The notes beneath the pieces are model-generated. The model worked only from the letters and a program-made list of their open reading frames with translations. It had not been told where the DNA came from and made no database searches. Shown one piece after another: positions 16,497 through 25,657 of a DNA stretch of 64,000 bases; positions within the stretch are counted from its first letter, which is position 1, and each line of letters begins with the position of its first letter. The stretch covers positions 1,240,001 to 1,304,000 of the forward strand of contig JAHDVF020001024.1 of NCBI GenBank assembly GCA_022606425.2, written 5' to 3'. Made by a program: the position numbers and the translations under genes. Origin of the DNA: Lepidostoma basale. Its lineage: Eukaryota; Arthropoda; Insecta; Trichoptera; Lepidostomatidae.

Positions 16497-18851
16497 ATGC
16501 AAGTAAAAGAGCTAATGATAGAAGAGATTGACTACTCCATTGATATGAGCACAATTAATTTAGATGAAATAGCGACCGAAACCACTGAGGCCATCGGTCA
16601 AGAGCGTGCGGTACTCGCCCTTAGCATGGGACTTGAGATGAAGGCCCAAGGCTATAATATCTTTGTAACAGGTGCAAAGGGAACCGGCAGGCATCGTGCC
16701 ATCGAGAGGGTTTTAGAGCGCTACAAGCAGAAAGATCGACCATTACATGATATCGCCTTTGTTTACAACTATCGACAAGAAGATAGGCCCTTTAGCCTAC
16801 AGTTTGAAGAGGGTGAGGCCACTAAATTTAAGGAGGCGATGAAGGCTTTTATTGTCGATGTTAAAGAGCTTGTCAAGAGGGAGCTGAGCAGCGACAATTT
16901 TAAGCATGAAAGGGATGGTTTGCTTAAAAAATTAGAGCAAAAAGAGCGCCTAAGCTTGAGCAGTTTTGAAAAAAAGATCGAGAGTAAAGGCTTTAGTATT
17001 GTGGGGCAGGATGGCGATGATGAGCAGAGTACCGATCTGCAGCCGCTATTTGAGGGAGAGGTTGTAACCTTTGATGTACTGCGGCAGATGATTGATAAAG
17101 GTAGGCTAACAGAGGAGCAGTGGTTAGAGCTTCGTCAGCAATATTACAGCTATATGGATGAAATGAAGTCAATTTTTGCAGAGCTGCGGATAGAAAGCCG
17201 AAACCTAGAGAATCAACTTGCCGAGCTTGGTAGGCAAAGTGTTAAAAATCATCTTATTAATCTTATCGCACAGCTCAAGAAAAGTTTTACAGGATCGGAT
17301 GTAGCACTCTATTTAGAGCATACGACCAATGATATTTTGATGCTCTTACCGCTGTTCAGTGATGAAGAGGAGAGTGATGATGATGAAGAGGAGAGCCCCT
17401 ATAGCCTTGATCGGTATGGTGTTAATATTATTATCGATCATTCTAGTAGCCAAGAACGCCCTATCATTATTGAAAATAATCCTACTTGGGCCAATCTTTT
17501 TGGGGCGATTGAGGGTAAGGGTGATGATGCTGACTTTATGGATCTTAGGGCGGGCTCTTTGGTTAAGGCGCATGGCGGCTTCTTGGTGCTACGTCTTGAG
17601 GATCTTCTGACAGAGGATGATGTTTGGCTGCATTTAAAGAGGGCTTTACAGAGTGGACAGGCGATCATTCAAAGTCAACCATCACCCCTAATGGCACCGA
17701 TGAGCCTTAAGGGTGAGGCTATTGCCATTAATACTAAGGTGATTTTAACGGGTTCAGAGGCACTCTATGAGCAACTGTACCTGCAAGATGGTGAGTTTCA
17801 AAAGCTGTTTAAGGTTATTGCTGAGTTTGATAGCACGATGGTTAAAAATAGTCAAACTATTTTACAGTATAGCCAATTTTGTAAGGCTCTCGTTGTAAAG
17901 GAGTCTCTTCTACCTCTCGAAAAGAGTGGCCTCGCCTCTATTTTATCTTATGCCATTAAACTAAGTGAGCATCAGCAACGCTTTACGGCACAGCTTTCTC
18001 TTGTAGCCGACATCATTAGAGAGAGTAGTTACTGGGCCGATAAGCTAGGTGCTAAAGTCATCAATAAGGAGGCCGTTGATAAGGCGTTGCAGATGAGGTA
18101 CTATTTTAATAGCCTTCTCCAAGAGACGATTCATCGAGAGATTATTGAAAAGATATTGATCATCAATATCAAGGGTAAAGCGATCGGTAAAATAAATGCA
18201 CTGGTGGTGTTAGAGCGTGGTAATGATAGCTTTGGCTTTCCGGCTTTGATTACAGCCCAGGCAGCAGCGGGTAAAGATGGGCTGATTAATATCGAAAAAG
18301 AGGTAGGTCTTTCTGGTGAGCTGCACGACAAAGGAGTAATGATTTTAGATGGCTTTTTACGTAGCCGTTTTGGGCGCCAAAATCCCTTAAGTATTACCAT
18401 GAGTCTTTGCTTTGAGCAGAGCTATGATGGGGTTGAAGGAGACAGTGCAACGCTTGCAGAGACCTGTGTCCTGCTTTCATCGATTGCTCAGGTTGCTTTA
18501 CGGCAAGATATTGCTATTACAGGTAGCATGAATCAGTTTGGTGAAGTACAGCCGGTGGGGGGCGTTAGCGATAAGGTTGAGGGCTTTTTTAAAATATGCC
18601 AAATTGAGGGCTTAAGCGGTGAGCAAGGGGTCATCATTCCCTATCGTAATAAAGGCAATCTTTTTTTAAGTGCTGAGACTCTCTCGGCGATCGAGGCGGG
18701 TAACTTTCATCTGTGGCCTGTTCATTCGGTTGAGGAGGCACTCTTTCTGCTAACCGATCACTCTATTGCCCAAGTTAATAAAAAAGGGCAGTACCAAAAA
18801 GGAACCTTCTTTGCTAAGGTTGAGCTTGAACTAGCGAAAATGGGCAATTAA
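16497..18851 (+). CDS. Lon-family ATP-dependent protease (AAA_32 / LonB-like)
   Basis: 784 residues. The N-terminal half has a degenerate P-loop (GAKGTGRHR) after IGQERAVLALSMG. The C-terminal half is a Lon (S16) protease domain with the catalytic dyad S650 (GDSATLAE) and K693 (VSDKVEGF), 43 residues apart as in Lon. It lacks the N-terminal substrate domain of classic Lon and belongs to the shorter Lon-like group. An acidic stretch (alternating E/D and S) sits near residues 287-300. It follows prfB by 15 bases. Substrates are unknown. Confidence 0.8.
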   Translation: MQVKELMIEEIDYSIDMSTINLDEIATETTEAIGQERAVLALSMGLEMKAQGYNIFVTGAKGTGRHRAIERVLERYKQKDRPLHDIAFVYNYRQEDRPFSLQFEEGEATKFKEAMKAFIVDVKELVKRELSSDNFKHERDGLLKKLEQKERLSLSSFEKKIESKGFSIVGQDGDDEQSTDLQPLFEGEVVTFDVLRQMIDKGRLTEEQWLELRQQYYSYMDEMKSIFAELRIESRNLENQLAELGRQSVKNHLINLIAQLKKSFTGSDVALYLEHTTNDILMLLPLFSDEEESDDDEEESPYSLDRYGVNIIIDHSSSQERPIIIENNPTWANLFGAIEGKGDDADFMDLRAGSLVKAHGGFLVLRLEDLLTEDDVWLHLKRALQSGQAIIQSQPSPLMAPMSLKGEAIAINTKVILTGSEALYEQLYLQDGEFQKLFKVIAEFDSTMVKNSQTILQYSQFCKALVVKESLLPLEKSGLASILSYAIKLSEHQQRFTAQLSLVADIIRESSYWADKLGAKVINKEAVDKALQMRYYFNSLLQETIHREIIEKILIINIKGKAIGKINALVVLERGNDSFGFPALITAQAAAGKDGLINIEKEVGLSGELHDKGVMILDGFLRSRFGRQNPLSITMSLCFEQSYDGVEGDSATLAETCVLLSSIAQVALRQDIAITGSMNQFGEVQPVGGVSDKVEGFFKICQIEGLSGEQGVIIPYRNKGNLFLSAETLSAIEAGNFHLWPVHSVEEALFLLTDHSIAQVNKKGQYQKGTFFAKVELELAKMGN

Positions 18852-18876
18852 AAGCAGCTAATTATTGCTAGAGCCC

Positions 18877-18905
18877 TTGACTATAAAAGCTTTATCCTGT
18901 ATTGT
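18877..18905 (+). promoter_or_regulatory. tRNA-fMet promoter
   Basis: TTGACT (18877-18882), 17-base spacer, TATTGT (18900-18905). Confidence 0.5.
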
Positions 18906-18915
18906 ATAGATACAC

Positions 18916-18988
18916 CGCAGGATGGAGCAGTTGGCAGCTCGTCGGGCTCATAACCCGAAGGCCGGAGGTTCGAGTCCTTCTCCTGCTA
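18916..18988 (+). tRNA. Initiator tRNA-fMet (anticodon CAT)
   Basis: Anticodon loop CTCATAA on a stem with three G-C pairs (GGG/CCC), and an unpaired 1-72 position (C against T); both mark an initiator tRNA rather than elongator Met. T-loop TTCGAGT. CCA is not encoded. Confidence 0.93.
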
Positions 18989-18991
18989 AAT

Positions 18992-19024
18992 AAAAAACCT
19001 TCTATCATCGATAGAAGGTTTTTT
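18992..19024. terminator. Bidirectional terminator between tRNA-fMet and tyrS
   Basis: A 15-bp perfect stem (18992-19006 with 19010-19024) whose outer ends are A6 and T6, so it works for both converging units. Confidence 0.9.
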
Positions 19025-19028
19025 ATTA

Positions 19029-20255
19029 CTACTTAAATATAATCTTACAAAACTTTTTTTTACCTGCCTTTAGCATGATTGCATCCTCTTTTATATCGGC
19101 TGGTGTTAACACGATGCTATCGTCAGTGACATTTTTATCGTTAACTGATGCCCCACCTTGATTAATAAGACGCCGTGCCTCGCTTTTACTACTGCATAGC
19201 TTGCAATCAAATAGAAGATTAACCAGGCTTATTCCCTCTTTAAGGCTAGCTAAAGGGGTGATGCTACTGGGAACCATCGTGATATCACCTTGACCACTAA
19301 AGAGCACACGGGCTGCATGCCTAGCCCTATTGGCTTCATCTTCACCATGAATAATTTTGACATATTCATAGGCAAGGCGCTCTTTGCTAGCATTAAGGGC
19401 TTCATGCTTAAGACTGCTTAGCTCTTTCACCTCATCCATCGGCAAAAAGGTGTAGAGTGCTAAAAAGCGGCCAACATCGGCATCGGCGATGTTACGCCAG
19501 TACTGAAACATGTCGTAAGGGGAGGTGAGATTTTTATCTAAAAAAATGGCACCTTTTTCGCTTTTACCCATTTTAGCACCATCTGAGCGCGTAATAAGGG
19601 GGCAGGTTAGGCCAAATGAGTGGCTACCCCCCATGCGGCGAATTAAATCGGTGCCTGCAGTAATGTTGCCCCACTGGTCATCTCCACCAATTTGTAGGCG
19701 AGCATTGAGCTCCTTATTTAAAATGTAGAAGTCGTAGCTTTGCAAAATTTGGTAGTTGAACTCGATAAAGCTTAGCCCACTCTCCATCCGTTTTTTGTAG
19801 GCTTCGTAGCTGAGCATTTTGTTGACACTGAAGTGGCTACCAATATCACGTAGAAAATCGATGTAGTTTAAATTAGCTAACCAGTCGGCGTTGTTAGAGA
19901 GATGGACCCTCTCGCTTGTAAAGTCTAAAAGACCGCCAAGCTGAGCCTTGATTGCCTTAACATTGTCATCAATATCGGCATAGCTAAGCATTTTACGCAT
20001 TTCAGTTTTGCCACTAGGGTCGCCAATACGGCCTGTTCCACCGCCCATCAGAGGGATAACATGATGGCCTGCATTGTACAAATGGCGCATCATAAAAACG
20101 GGAGTTAAGTGGCCGATATGCAGGCTATGGTAGGTAGGGTCGATGCCAAGATAGAGGCTAATAGGCCCTTGATCCATCAGGCTACTAAGGGCGGTAAGAT
20201 CGGTACACTGGGCAATAAAGCCACGCTCTTTTAGGGTTTGTAAAGCACTATTCAT
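19029..20255 (-). CDS. tyrS: Tyrosyl-tRNA synthetase
   Basis: 408 residues, normal length for bacterial TyrRS. Class I signatures: HIGH at 46-49 and KMGKS (a KMSKS variant) at 228-232; GGDDQWGN in the tyrosine pocket; a C-terminal S4 RNA-binding domain (SKSEARRLINQGGASVND). Charges tRNA-Tyr. The start has AAGGA upstream. A ~125-base leader follows its promoter; I see no T-box motif in it. Confidence 0.95.
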   Translation of the reverse strand: MNSALQTLKERGFIAQCTDLTALSSLMDQGPISLYLGIDPTYHSLHIGHLTPVFMMRHLYNAGHHVIPLMGGGTGRIGDPSGKTEMRKMLSYADIDDNVKAIKAQLGGLLDFTSERVHLSNNADWLANLNYIDFLRDIGSHFSVNKMLSYEAYKKRMESGLSFIEFNYQILQSYDFYILNKELNARLQIGGDDQWGNITAGTDLIRRMGGSHSFGLTCPLITRSDGAKMGKSEKGAIFLDKNLTSPYDMFQYWRNIADADVGRFLALYTFLPMDEVKELSSLKHEALNASKERLAYEYVKIIHGEDEANRARHAARVLFSGQGDITMVPSSITPLASLKEGISLVNLLFDCKLCSSKSEARRLINQGGASVNDKNVTDDSIVLTPADIKEDAIMLKAGKKKFCKIIFK

Positions 20256-20386
20256 GATAGAGAATCCTTATTATTAAATATGGTGGAATTTAGCTAAAAA
20301 CAGGCATAAGATATTAATTAACCCCCCATGGGGTAGCTAAGATAGAAGGTGTAGGGTTTAAAAAGGGTTGTATTAAACATAGCGCT

Positions 20387-20415
20387 AGTTTAACAAAGGA
20401 TGGGCTTTTTGTAAA
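20387..20415 (-). promoter_or_regulatory. tyrS promoter and leader
   Basis: On the minus strand TTTACA (20415-20410), 17-base spacer, TAAACT (20392-20387). The leader to 20256 includes a CCCC-AT-GGGG palindrome (20324-20333). The region 20256-20507 holds no gene. Confidence 0.45.
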
Positions 20416-20452
20416 GTATTGATGATCTCTTTAGAGCGATTAGGTGATATTA

Positions 20453-20481
20453 TTGTTTATATTTTAATTTAGTGATAGTCT
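20453..20481 (+). promoter_or_regulatory. nanE promoter
   Basis: TTGTTT (20453-20458), 17-base spacer, TAGTCT (20476-20481), 27 bases before the nanE ATG, which has an AAAGGAG ribosome site. Confidence 0.35.
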
Positions 20482-20507
20482 GTAGTAATTAATTTCAAAG
20501 GAGTAAA

Positions 20508-21224
20508 ATGCAGGTGAAGAGAGATGATTTACTGGCCTACTTGAAGAATGGCCTCGTTGTATCGTGCCAAGCTTTAGCTAACGAACCACTGCACAGTTCA
20601 TTAATTATGAGTAAAATGGCGCTGGCTGCCAAGTTGGGGGGGGCCGTTGCTATTAGGGCTAACGGGGTAGACGATATTACAGCCATTAAAAAAGAGGTGT
20701 CACTCCCTATTGTGGCTATTGTTAAAAGAGACTACCCCGATAGTGCTATATATATAACCCCCACCATGAAAGAGGTTGAAGAATTAGCTAGCTTAAAGGT
20801 TGAGATTATTGCCATTGATGCGACACGAAGGCCAAGGCCAAAGGGTCTACAGCTAGATGATATGGTGGCGCAGTGCCGTGCTACCTACCCCAATATTTTA
20901 CTGATGGCCGACTGTGCTACCTATGATGAGGCGGTTAATGCCGAAAAGATAGGTTTTGATCTTATTGCTACCACGCTTGTAGGCTATACTGATGAGAGTA
21001 AAGGGGTAACCCTTGCCCAAAATGACTACGCCATGCTAAAAAAGATGGTATCAACCCTAAAAGCACCTATTATCGCCGAAGGTGGCCTACATACACCAAA
21101 AGATGCAAGAAAAGTAGTTGAACTGGGTGCCCATGCGGTGGTCGTTGGTGGTGCTATTACTCGCCCTATGCAAATTACCGAACGCTTTATTAAGGAGATG
21201 AAGGAGATCGATCACCATGATTAA
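20508..21224 (+). CDS. nanE: N-acetylmannosamine-6-phosphate 2-epimerase
   Basis: 238 residues, typical NanE (TIM barrel). Conserved parts include VSCQALANEPLHS, GGAVAIRANGV, PIVAIVKRDYPDS, the catalytic-region KRDY lysine, and LMADCATYDEA. It converts ManNAc-6-P to GlcNAc-6-P. It overlaps the following PTS gene by 8 bases, so the pair likely imports and isomerises an amino sugar such as ManNAc. No sialate lyase (nanA) or kinase is present here. Confidence 0.92.
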   Translation: MQVKRDDLLAYLKNGLVVSCQALANEPLHSSLIMSKMALAAKLGGAVAIRANGVDDITAIKKEVSLPIVAIVKRDYPDSAIYITPTMKEVEELASLKVEIIAIDATRRPRPKGLQLDDMVAQCRATYPNILLMADCATYDEAVNAEKIGFDLIATTLVGYTDESKGVTLAQNDYAMLKKMVSTLKAPIIAEGGLHTPKDARKVVELGAHAVVVGGAITRPMQITERFIKEMKEIDHHD

Positions 21225-22758
21225 AGAACTATTTAGCCCCTTGCAGCGCCTGGGCAAGGCCTTTATGCTGCCAATTGCGGTCTTACCCGCTGCAGGACTT
21301 CTTTTAGGTATTGGCGGCGCCTTATCTAACCCGAACAGCCTTGAGGCATACCCCTTCTTGAATGGTGCTTTTTTACAGGCTGTTTTTACTGTTATGGCTG
21401 CCGCAGGCAGTATTGTTTTTGCCAATTTAGCCTTGCTGTTTGCTGTTGGTGTGGCGGTTGGGTTAGCTAAAGGTGATAAAGGTACAGCGGCTTTAGCTGC
21501 CGTCGTTGGCTTTTTAGTAATGAATGCAACAATGAGTGCTATTTTATCTATAAGGGGCCAGCTAGCCCTTGAAAACCTTGGGGCAGTTGGGCAGGGCATG
21601 GTGCTAGGTATACAAACCTTAGAAACGGGTGTTTTTGGTGGTATCTTGATGGGTGCCATTACCTCTAGCCTTCATGGACGCTACAATAAAATTGTGTTAC
21701 CTCAGGTGCTGGGTTTTTTTGGTGGTTCACGCTTTGTTCCTATTGTATGTGCTTTTTCAGCTATTATTGTTGGTATGCTTCTTTATATTATTTGGCCTCC
21801 TTTGCAGAGAGCCATCGGCCATGCTGGATCTATTGTAACAGCGACAGGCTATGTAGGCACCTTTTTTTATGGCATGTTTTTAAGACTTTTAGGGCCTTTG
21901 GGTTTACATCATATTTTTTACCTGCCATTTTGGACCACGGCATTGGGCGGTAGCCTTGAGGTTAATGGAGTGATGGTAGAGGGAACTCAAAAAATATTTT
22001 TTGCTCAACTGGCCGACCCATCAACAGTCAAATACTATGAAGGGGTATCACGCTTTATGAGTGGCCGCTTTATTACCATGATGTTTGGTCTACCGGGAGC
22101 GGCTTTAGCCCTTTACCATTGTGCCAAGATCGAAAACAGAGCCAAGGTGTTTGGTTTGCTATTGTCGGCCGCCCTTACTAGTTTTTTAACAGGCATTACC
22201 GAGCCCTTGGAGTTTGCCTTTCTTTTTGCAGCCCCCGTGCTTTATGGAGTACATGCTTTTTTTGATGGCCTAGCCTTTATGCTAGCCAACATATTTAGTA
22301 TCACTGTAGGCCAAACATTTTCCGGTGGTTTTATCGACTTTATTCTTTTTGGTGTATTACAGGGTAATGCCAAGACGAACTATCTAATGATTCCTCTTGT
22401 TGGTGCAGGATGGTTTTTCCTTTATTACTTTAGTTTTAAGTTTTTAATTATGCATTATAGTTTTAAAACACTTGGGCGAGAGGATGAGGCTAGAGTTGAC
22501 GAGGTTGAAGAGTCTGCTAATGAGCAACTGGCTCTTTTTATCGAGCGTCTGGGTGGAAAGGATAATATTATTGATATTGATTGCTGCGCAACGCGTTTGC
22601 GGCTAACCGTGGTTGATCCCACTAAGCTCCATATTGAAGGTCTTAAAGCTTTAGGTAGCAAGGGCACTTTAGTAAGCGGGCAGGGTGTGCAAATTATTTA
22701 TGGCCCTCAAGTAACTGTTTTAAAAAACCAGCTAGAGGAGCTGTTACAACTCGAGTAG
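21217..22758 (+). CDS. PTS sugar permease EIICB, glucose/GlcNAc family
   Basis: 513 residues: an EIIC domain with ~10 membrane segments (residues 1 to ~400, GITEPLEFAFLFAAP motif) and a C-terminal EIIB domain (about 430-513) with the phosphorylated cysteine in DCCATRLRL. No EIIA domain is fused, so a separate EIIA must serve it. Translational coupling to nanE points to N-acetylmannosamine or a related amino sugar; GlcNAc or MurNAc are alternatives. Confidence 0.85.
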   Translation: MIKELFSPLQRLGKAFMLPIAVLPAAGLLLGIGGALSNPNSLEAYPFLNGAFLQAVFTVMAAAGSIVFANLALLFAVGVAVGLAKGDKGTAALAAVVGFLVMNATMSAILSIRGQLALENLGAVGQGMVLGIQTLETGVFGGILMGAITSSLHGRYNKIVLPQVLGFFGGSRFVPIVCAFSAIIVGMLLYIIWPPLQRAIGHAGSIVTATGYVGTFFYGMFLRLLGPLGLHHIFYLPFWTTALGGSLEVNGVMVEGTQKIFFAQLADPSTVKYYEGVSRFMSGRFITMMFGLPGAALALYHCAKIENRAKVFGLLLSAALTSFLTGITEPLEFAFLFAAPVLYGVHAFFDGLAFMLANIFSITVGQTFSGGFIDFILFGVLQGNAKTNYLMIPLVGAGWFFLYYFSFKFLIMHYSFKTLGREDEARVDEVEESANEQLALFIERLGGKDNIIDIDCCATRLRLTVVDPTKLHIEGLKALGSKGTLVSGQGVQIIYGPQVTVLKNQLEELLQLE

Positions 22759-22786
22759 TGAAAGTTTAAAAAATGACTTAATCTAG

Positions 22787-22815
22787 TTGACACTCAAGAG
22801 GCAATCAGCTATAAT
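22787..22815 (+). promoter_or_regulatory. tRNA-Gly promoter (perfect consensus)
   Basis: TTGACA (22787-22792), 17-base spacer, TATAAT (22810-22815), 13 bases before the tRNA. Confidence 0.8.
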
Positions 22816-22828
22816 TAGGTTATTAAAT

Positions 22829-22901
22829 GCGTGGGTAGCTCAGCTGGTAGAGTCCTACCTTGCCAAGGTAACTGTCGCGGGTTCGAATCCCGTCCCACGC
22901 T
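22829..22901 (+). tRNA. tRNA-Gly (anticodon GCC)
   Basis: Acceptor GCGTGGG pairs with CCCACGC; anticodon loop TTGCCAA on stem TACC/GGTA; T-loop TTCGAAT; discriminator T. CCA not encoded. Confidence 0.95.
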
Positions 22902-22985
22902 CTAAAACCACTAAACTAGTGGTAGGAAAACTTTTTTATATGCAATGTCAGCATCCTTATTAATTTGAAATAAGGAGTTGTTATT

Positions 22986-24200
22986 GTGAAAAAATCAGCA
23001 AAATCATTACTAGCTCTGCAGCATCTACTGGCCATGTTTGGTGCTACGGTGCTCGTGCCCTTTTTAACGGGCATGAATGCTAGCATTGCATTACTGTGTG
23101 CAGGGTTAGGTACACTCATCTTTCATCTTGTTACGAAGGGGCAAGTCCCGGTCTTTTTAGGCTCTAGCTTTGCCTTTATTGGGGTTATTAATCATACAGT
23201 GGAGCATTTTACCTTGGCTGAGGTAAAGGGCGGAGCCATTGCTGCTAGCTTGGTCTATCTATTACTGAGTATCATTGTTAAAACAGGTGGGCTTCGTAGG
23301 GTTGAAAAGTTTTTTCCCCCTGTTGTCGTGGGTCCTATCATTATTGCTATTGGGTTACGCTTAGCCCCTACTGCGCTGAGTATGGCCGGCCTTGATCAGG
23401 GAAGATGGGATGGTAACAGTGCCATTATTACCTTTACGGTTATGGCCATTGTTGTCTTTTTATCGGTCATGGGCCAATCATTTTTTAGGTTGATGCCTAT
23501 TTTAGTGGCGATTATGGGGGGCTATTTTTTATCATTTATCTTAGGGATGGTGGAGCCATCGGCGATAAAAACAGCCAGCTGGATTGGGTTGGATCGCTCT
23601 GCCCGCGAGGCTTTGATGGCTATTCCCCGCTTTAATCTAGGGGTATCATTAAGCTTTATGATGGTTTCCTTGGTTGTTTTTATGGAGCATATTGGCGATA
23701 TGAGCACGAGCAGTGCGATTGTAGGTAAAAATTTTTTAGTCAATCCTGGTTTGCATCGTACTCTTTTAGGTGATGGCTTAGCCACGGCTATGGCAGGGCT
23801 ACTAGGAGGGCCACCCAATACGACCTATGGAGAAAATACGGGTGTTTTGGCCATTACAAAGGTCTATGATCCATCGGTGCTTAGGTTAGCTGCCCTTTAC
23901 GCTATTGTGTTGGCCTTTATTGGTAAGTTTGGTGCTTTTCTCCAGACTATTCCTCAAGCGGTTATGGGTGCTATTTCTATTGTTCTTTTTGGTATGATTG
24001 CCGCTAGTGGCATAAGGGTTTTACTTCAGAGCGAGCTTGACTTTAGCCACAGCCGTAATTTGATGATTACGGCTGTTATTTTAACGTTAGCCATTGGTGT
24101 AGGTGAGCTATCCATTGGTCAAAACTTTAGCCTTTCTGGCTTAACACTGGCCGCGATGATCGGTATTATTCTTAACGCCATTTTACCCCAAGAGATATAG
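22986..24200 (+). CDS. Uracil/xanthine permease (NCS2 family, UraA-like)
   Basis: 404 residues with about 14 membrane segments. The N-terminus (LLALQHLLAMFGATVLVPFLTGM) and the substrate-region GGPPNTTYGENTGVLAITKV are NCS2 hallmarks and fit the uracil permease branch. Proton-coupled nucleobase import. GTG start at 22986 preceded by AAGGAG. Monocistronic, with a strong terminator after it. Confidence 0.9.
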   Translation: MKKSAKSLLALQHLLAMFGATVLVPFLTGMNASIALLCAGLGTLIFHLVTKGQVPVFLGSSFAFIGVINHTVEHFTLAEVKGGAIAASLVYLLLSIIVKTGGLRRVEKFFPPVVVGPIIIAIGLRLAPTALSMAGLDQGRWDGNSAIITFTVMAIVVFLSVMGQSFFRLMPILVAIMGGYFLSFILGMVEPSAIKTASWIGLDRSAREALMAIPRFNLGVSLSFMMVSLVVFMEHIGDMSTSSAIVGKNFLVNPGLHRTLLGDGLATAMAGLLGGPPNTTYGENTGVLAITKVYDPSVLRLAALYAIVLAFIGKFGAFLQTIPQAVMGAISIVLFGMIAASGIRVLLQSELDFSHSRNLMITAVILTLAIGVGELSIGQNFSLSGLTLAAMIGIILNAILPQEI

Positions 24201-24221
24201 TAGTAGCTATGACTCTCCCTC

Positions 24222-24260
24222 ACTAATTGATCTATTTATATCTAAAATAGATCAATTAGT
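24222..24260 (+). terminator. Terminator after the uracil permease
   Basis: A 16-bp perfect stem (24222-24237 with 24245-24260), 7-base loop, then TTTTTATATT. It insulates the next gene from permease transcription. Confidence 0.88.
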
Positions 24261-24282
24261 TTTTATATTAAAATAATATATT

Positions 24283-24299
24283 AATTATTGACAATAATT
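24283..24299. promoter_or_regulatory. 8-1-8 palindrome over the -35 box of the GPH symporter gene
   Basis: AATTATTG-A-CAATAATT is a perfect 17-bp palindrome overlapping TTGACA (24288-24293). Possible operator for the ROK regulator of the nearby sulfoquinovose operon. The extended sequence to 24305 also resembles a Fur box (reverse strand AATGAGAATTATTGTCAA), so iron control cannot be excluded. Confidence 0.5.
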
Positions 24300-24316
24300 C
24301 TCATTCGTATTAGAGT
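24288..24316 (+). promoter_or_regulatory. GPH symporter promoter abutting the start codon
   Basis: TTGACA (24288-24293), 17-base spacer, TAGAGT (24311-24316); the ATG is at 24323 with no ribosome site, so the transcript may be leaderless. Confidence 0.45.
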
Positions 24317-24322
24317 TACTCT

Positions 24323-25657
24323 ATGAAAGAAGATTGTGCAATAAAAAAAAGTGATGGCTTTAATGTTAAAAACATTGTGGCCATATCAACAATGGGGTTG
24401 GCTCAAGCGATGGCTGGGGGCTTTGTAGGGGTCTATATTGCGGTTTTTTATACCGATGTGATGGGCATCAGTGCAGCATCGATGGCTCTATTGTTACTGC
24501 TTGCGAGGCTATGGGATGCGATTAATGACCCTCTGGTTGCTATCTACATGGATAACAGCCCGCAAACTAAAATAGGTAAGTATAAGCCGTTTCTCCTTAT
24601 AGGTAATGTACTGGTAACTATTTTCACTATACTAATGTTTACCGTACCAAATCTTAGCGGTGGTGGTAAGTTGCTCTATGCTTACGTTACCTATTTCAGT
24701 TGGTCACTGGCCTATACGCTTTTTCCTGTTGCACCGATTATTTCGGCCATCACGAGGAGCCCCTTAGAGCGCTCAACGGCCGCCACGGCTCAACGCATTG
24801 TGGTCTTGGTGGTGGGCTTTAGCGCCGCAGCCTTTATGCCTTTAACCGAGAAGCTGGGAGGAGGTGCGGTAGGATTTCATCAGTCGATCATGATTTTTAT
24901 GATTCCACTGATGCTTATTTCACTGGGTGGTAGTGTGCTTGTAAAGGAGCCTCCGATCGTGGCTCAAAAGGGTGATAAGGTTGTTTTTAAAGATCTCATC
25001 CTTCTTTTTGTTGAAAATCGTGCCATGGCTATTTTTGCACTCTACATCTTTGTCAATGGTATGGTAATGCCATTTATGAATGCTGCCTTAGTTTATTATG
25101 TTAAATATAGCTATGGCGTTGACAAAATGCTTTATATTATGCCTCTAGCCATGGGGGGATTTTTAGTAGGGGTAACATTAACTGGCATTATTTTGCGCTT
25201 TATTAGCCGTAAAAAACTACTGATCATAGCCTATGTGCTTCAGGCTACGGTTTTCTTTTTGCTGTTTGCCTTACAGTCGATTCCCTTTGGGCTCGCCTTT
25301 ATTCTGATTGGCTTGGCCGACCTTGCGATGGGCTTAACGGTTACCCCGCAAACAACGATGACGATGGAGATTATGGACTACAATCAGGTTCATCGGGGCA
25401 AACGCATGGCCGCCGTTATTGCCGCGATGGAGCTCTTTTTAAGCAAGCTTCAGGGGGCACTAGCGGGTGCTGCCGTCGGTCTCACCCTTGCGGTGGTAGG
25501 ATTTGTTGCTAATGAAGAGATGAGCCCATCAGTTTTTCGAGGACTGACGGTGATAGGCTTTTTGATTCCTGCCCTCTTTGCCCTGCTTTCGGTTGTTGTT
25601 CTTTTCTTCTATCCGATTAATGAGGAGGATGCCATTGAGCTCGCATCGCAGCTATAG
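24323..25657 (+). CDS. GPH-family sugar:cation symporter (MFS_2), candidate sulfoquinovoside importer
   Basis: 444 residues with about 12 membrane segments. It has the GPH/MelB pattern: ARLWDAINDPLVAIYMDNS followed by KIGKYKPFLLIGN. E. coli YihO and YihP, which import sulfoquinovose glycosides, belong to this family. Together with the downstream beta-barrel gene this recalls the E. coli ompL-yihO pairing, and the sulfoglycolysis operon begins 1.4 kb downstream. Substrate is therefore inferred as sulfoquinovose or its glyceride. Another glycoside is possible, since the operon also carries an SSS symporter. Confidence 0.75.
   Translation: MKEDCAIKKSDGFNVKNIVAISTMGLAQAMAGGFVGVYIAVFYTDVMGISAASMALLLLLARLWDAINDPLVAIYMDNSPQTKIGKYKPFLLIGNVLVTIFTILMFTVPNLSGGGKLLYAYVTYFSWSLAYTLFPVAPIISAITRSPLERSTAATAQRIVVLVVGFSAAAFMPLTEKLGGGAVGFHQSIMIFMIPLMLISLGGSVLVKEPPIVAQKGDKVVFKDLILLFVENRAMAIFALYIFVNGMVMPFMNAALVYYVKYSYGVDKMLYIMPLAMGGFLVGVTLTGIILRFISRKKLLIIAYVLQATVFFLLFALQSIPFGLAFILIGLADLAMGLTVTPQTTMTMEIMDYNQVHRGKRMAAVIAAMELFLSKLQGALAGAAVGLTLAVVGFVANEEMSPSVFRGLTVIGFLIPALFALLSVVVLFFYPINEEDAIELASQL

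Noticed and set aside
17359..17610. Extra plus-strand frame inside the Lon-like gene
   Set aside because: It results from the repetitive GATGATGAAGAGGAG acidic stretch and is out of frame with the protease.
20256..20386. T-box leader for tyrS
   Set aside because: No T-box core sequence or antiterminator pairing could be found; only a short CCCC/GGGG palindrome is present.
24219..24262. Long AT-rich hairpin read as a regulatory RNA
   Set aside because: A 16-bp stem directly followed by T-rich sequence after a stop codon is best explained as a terminator.
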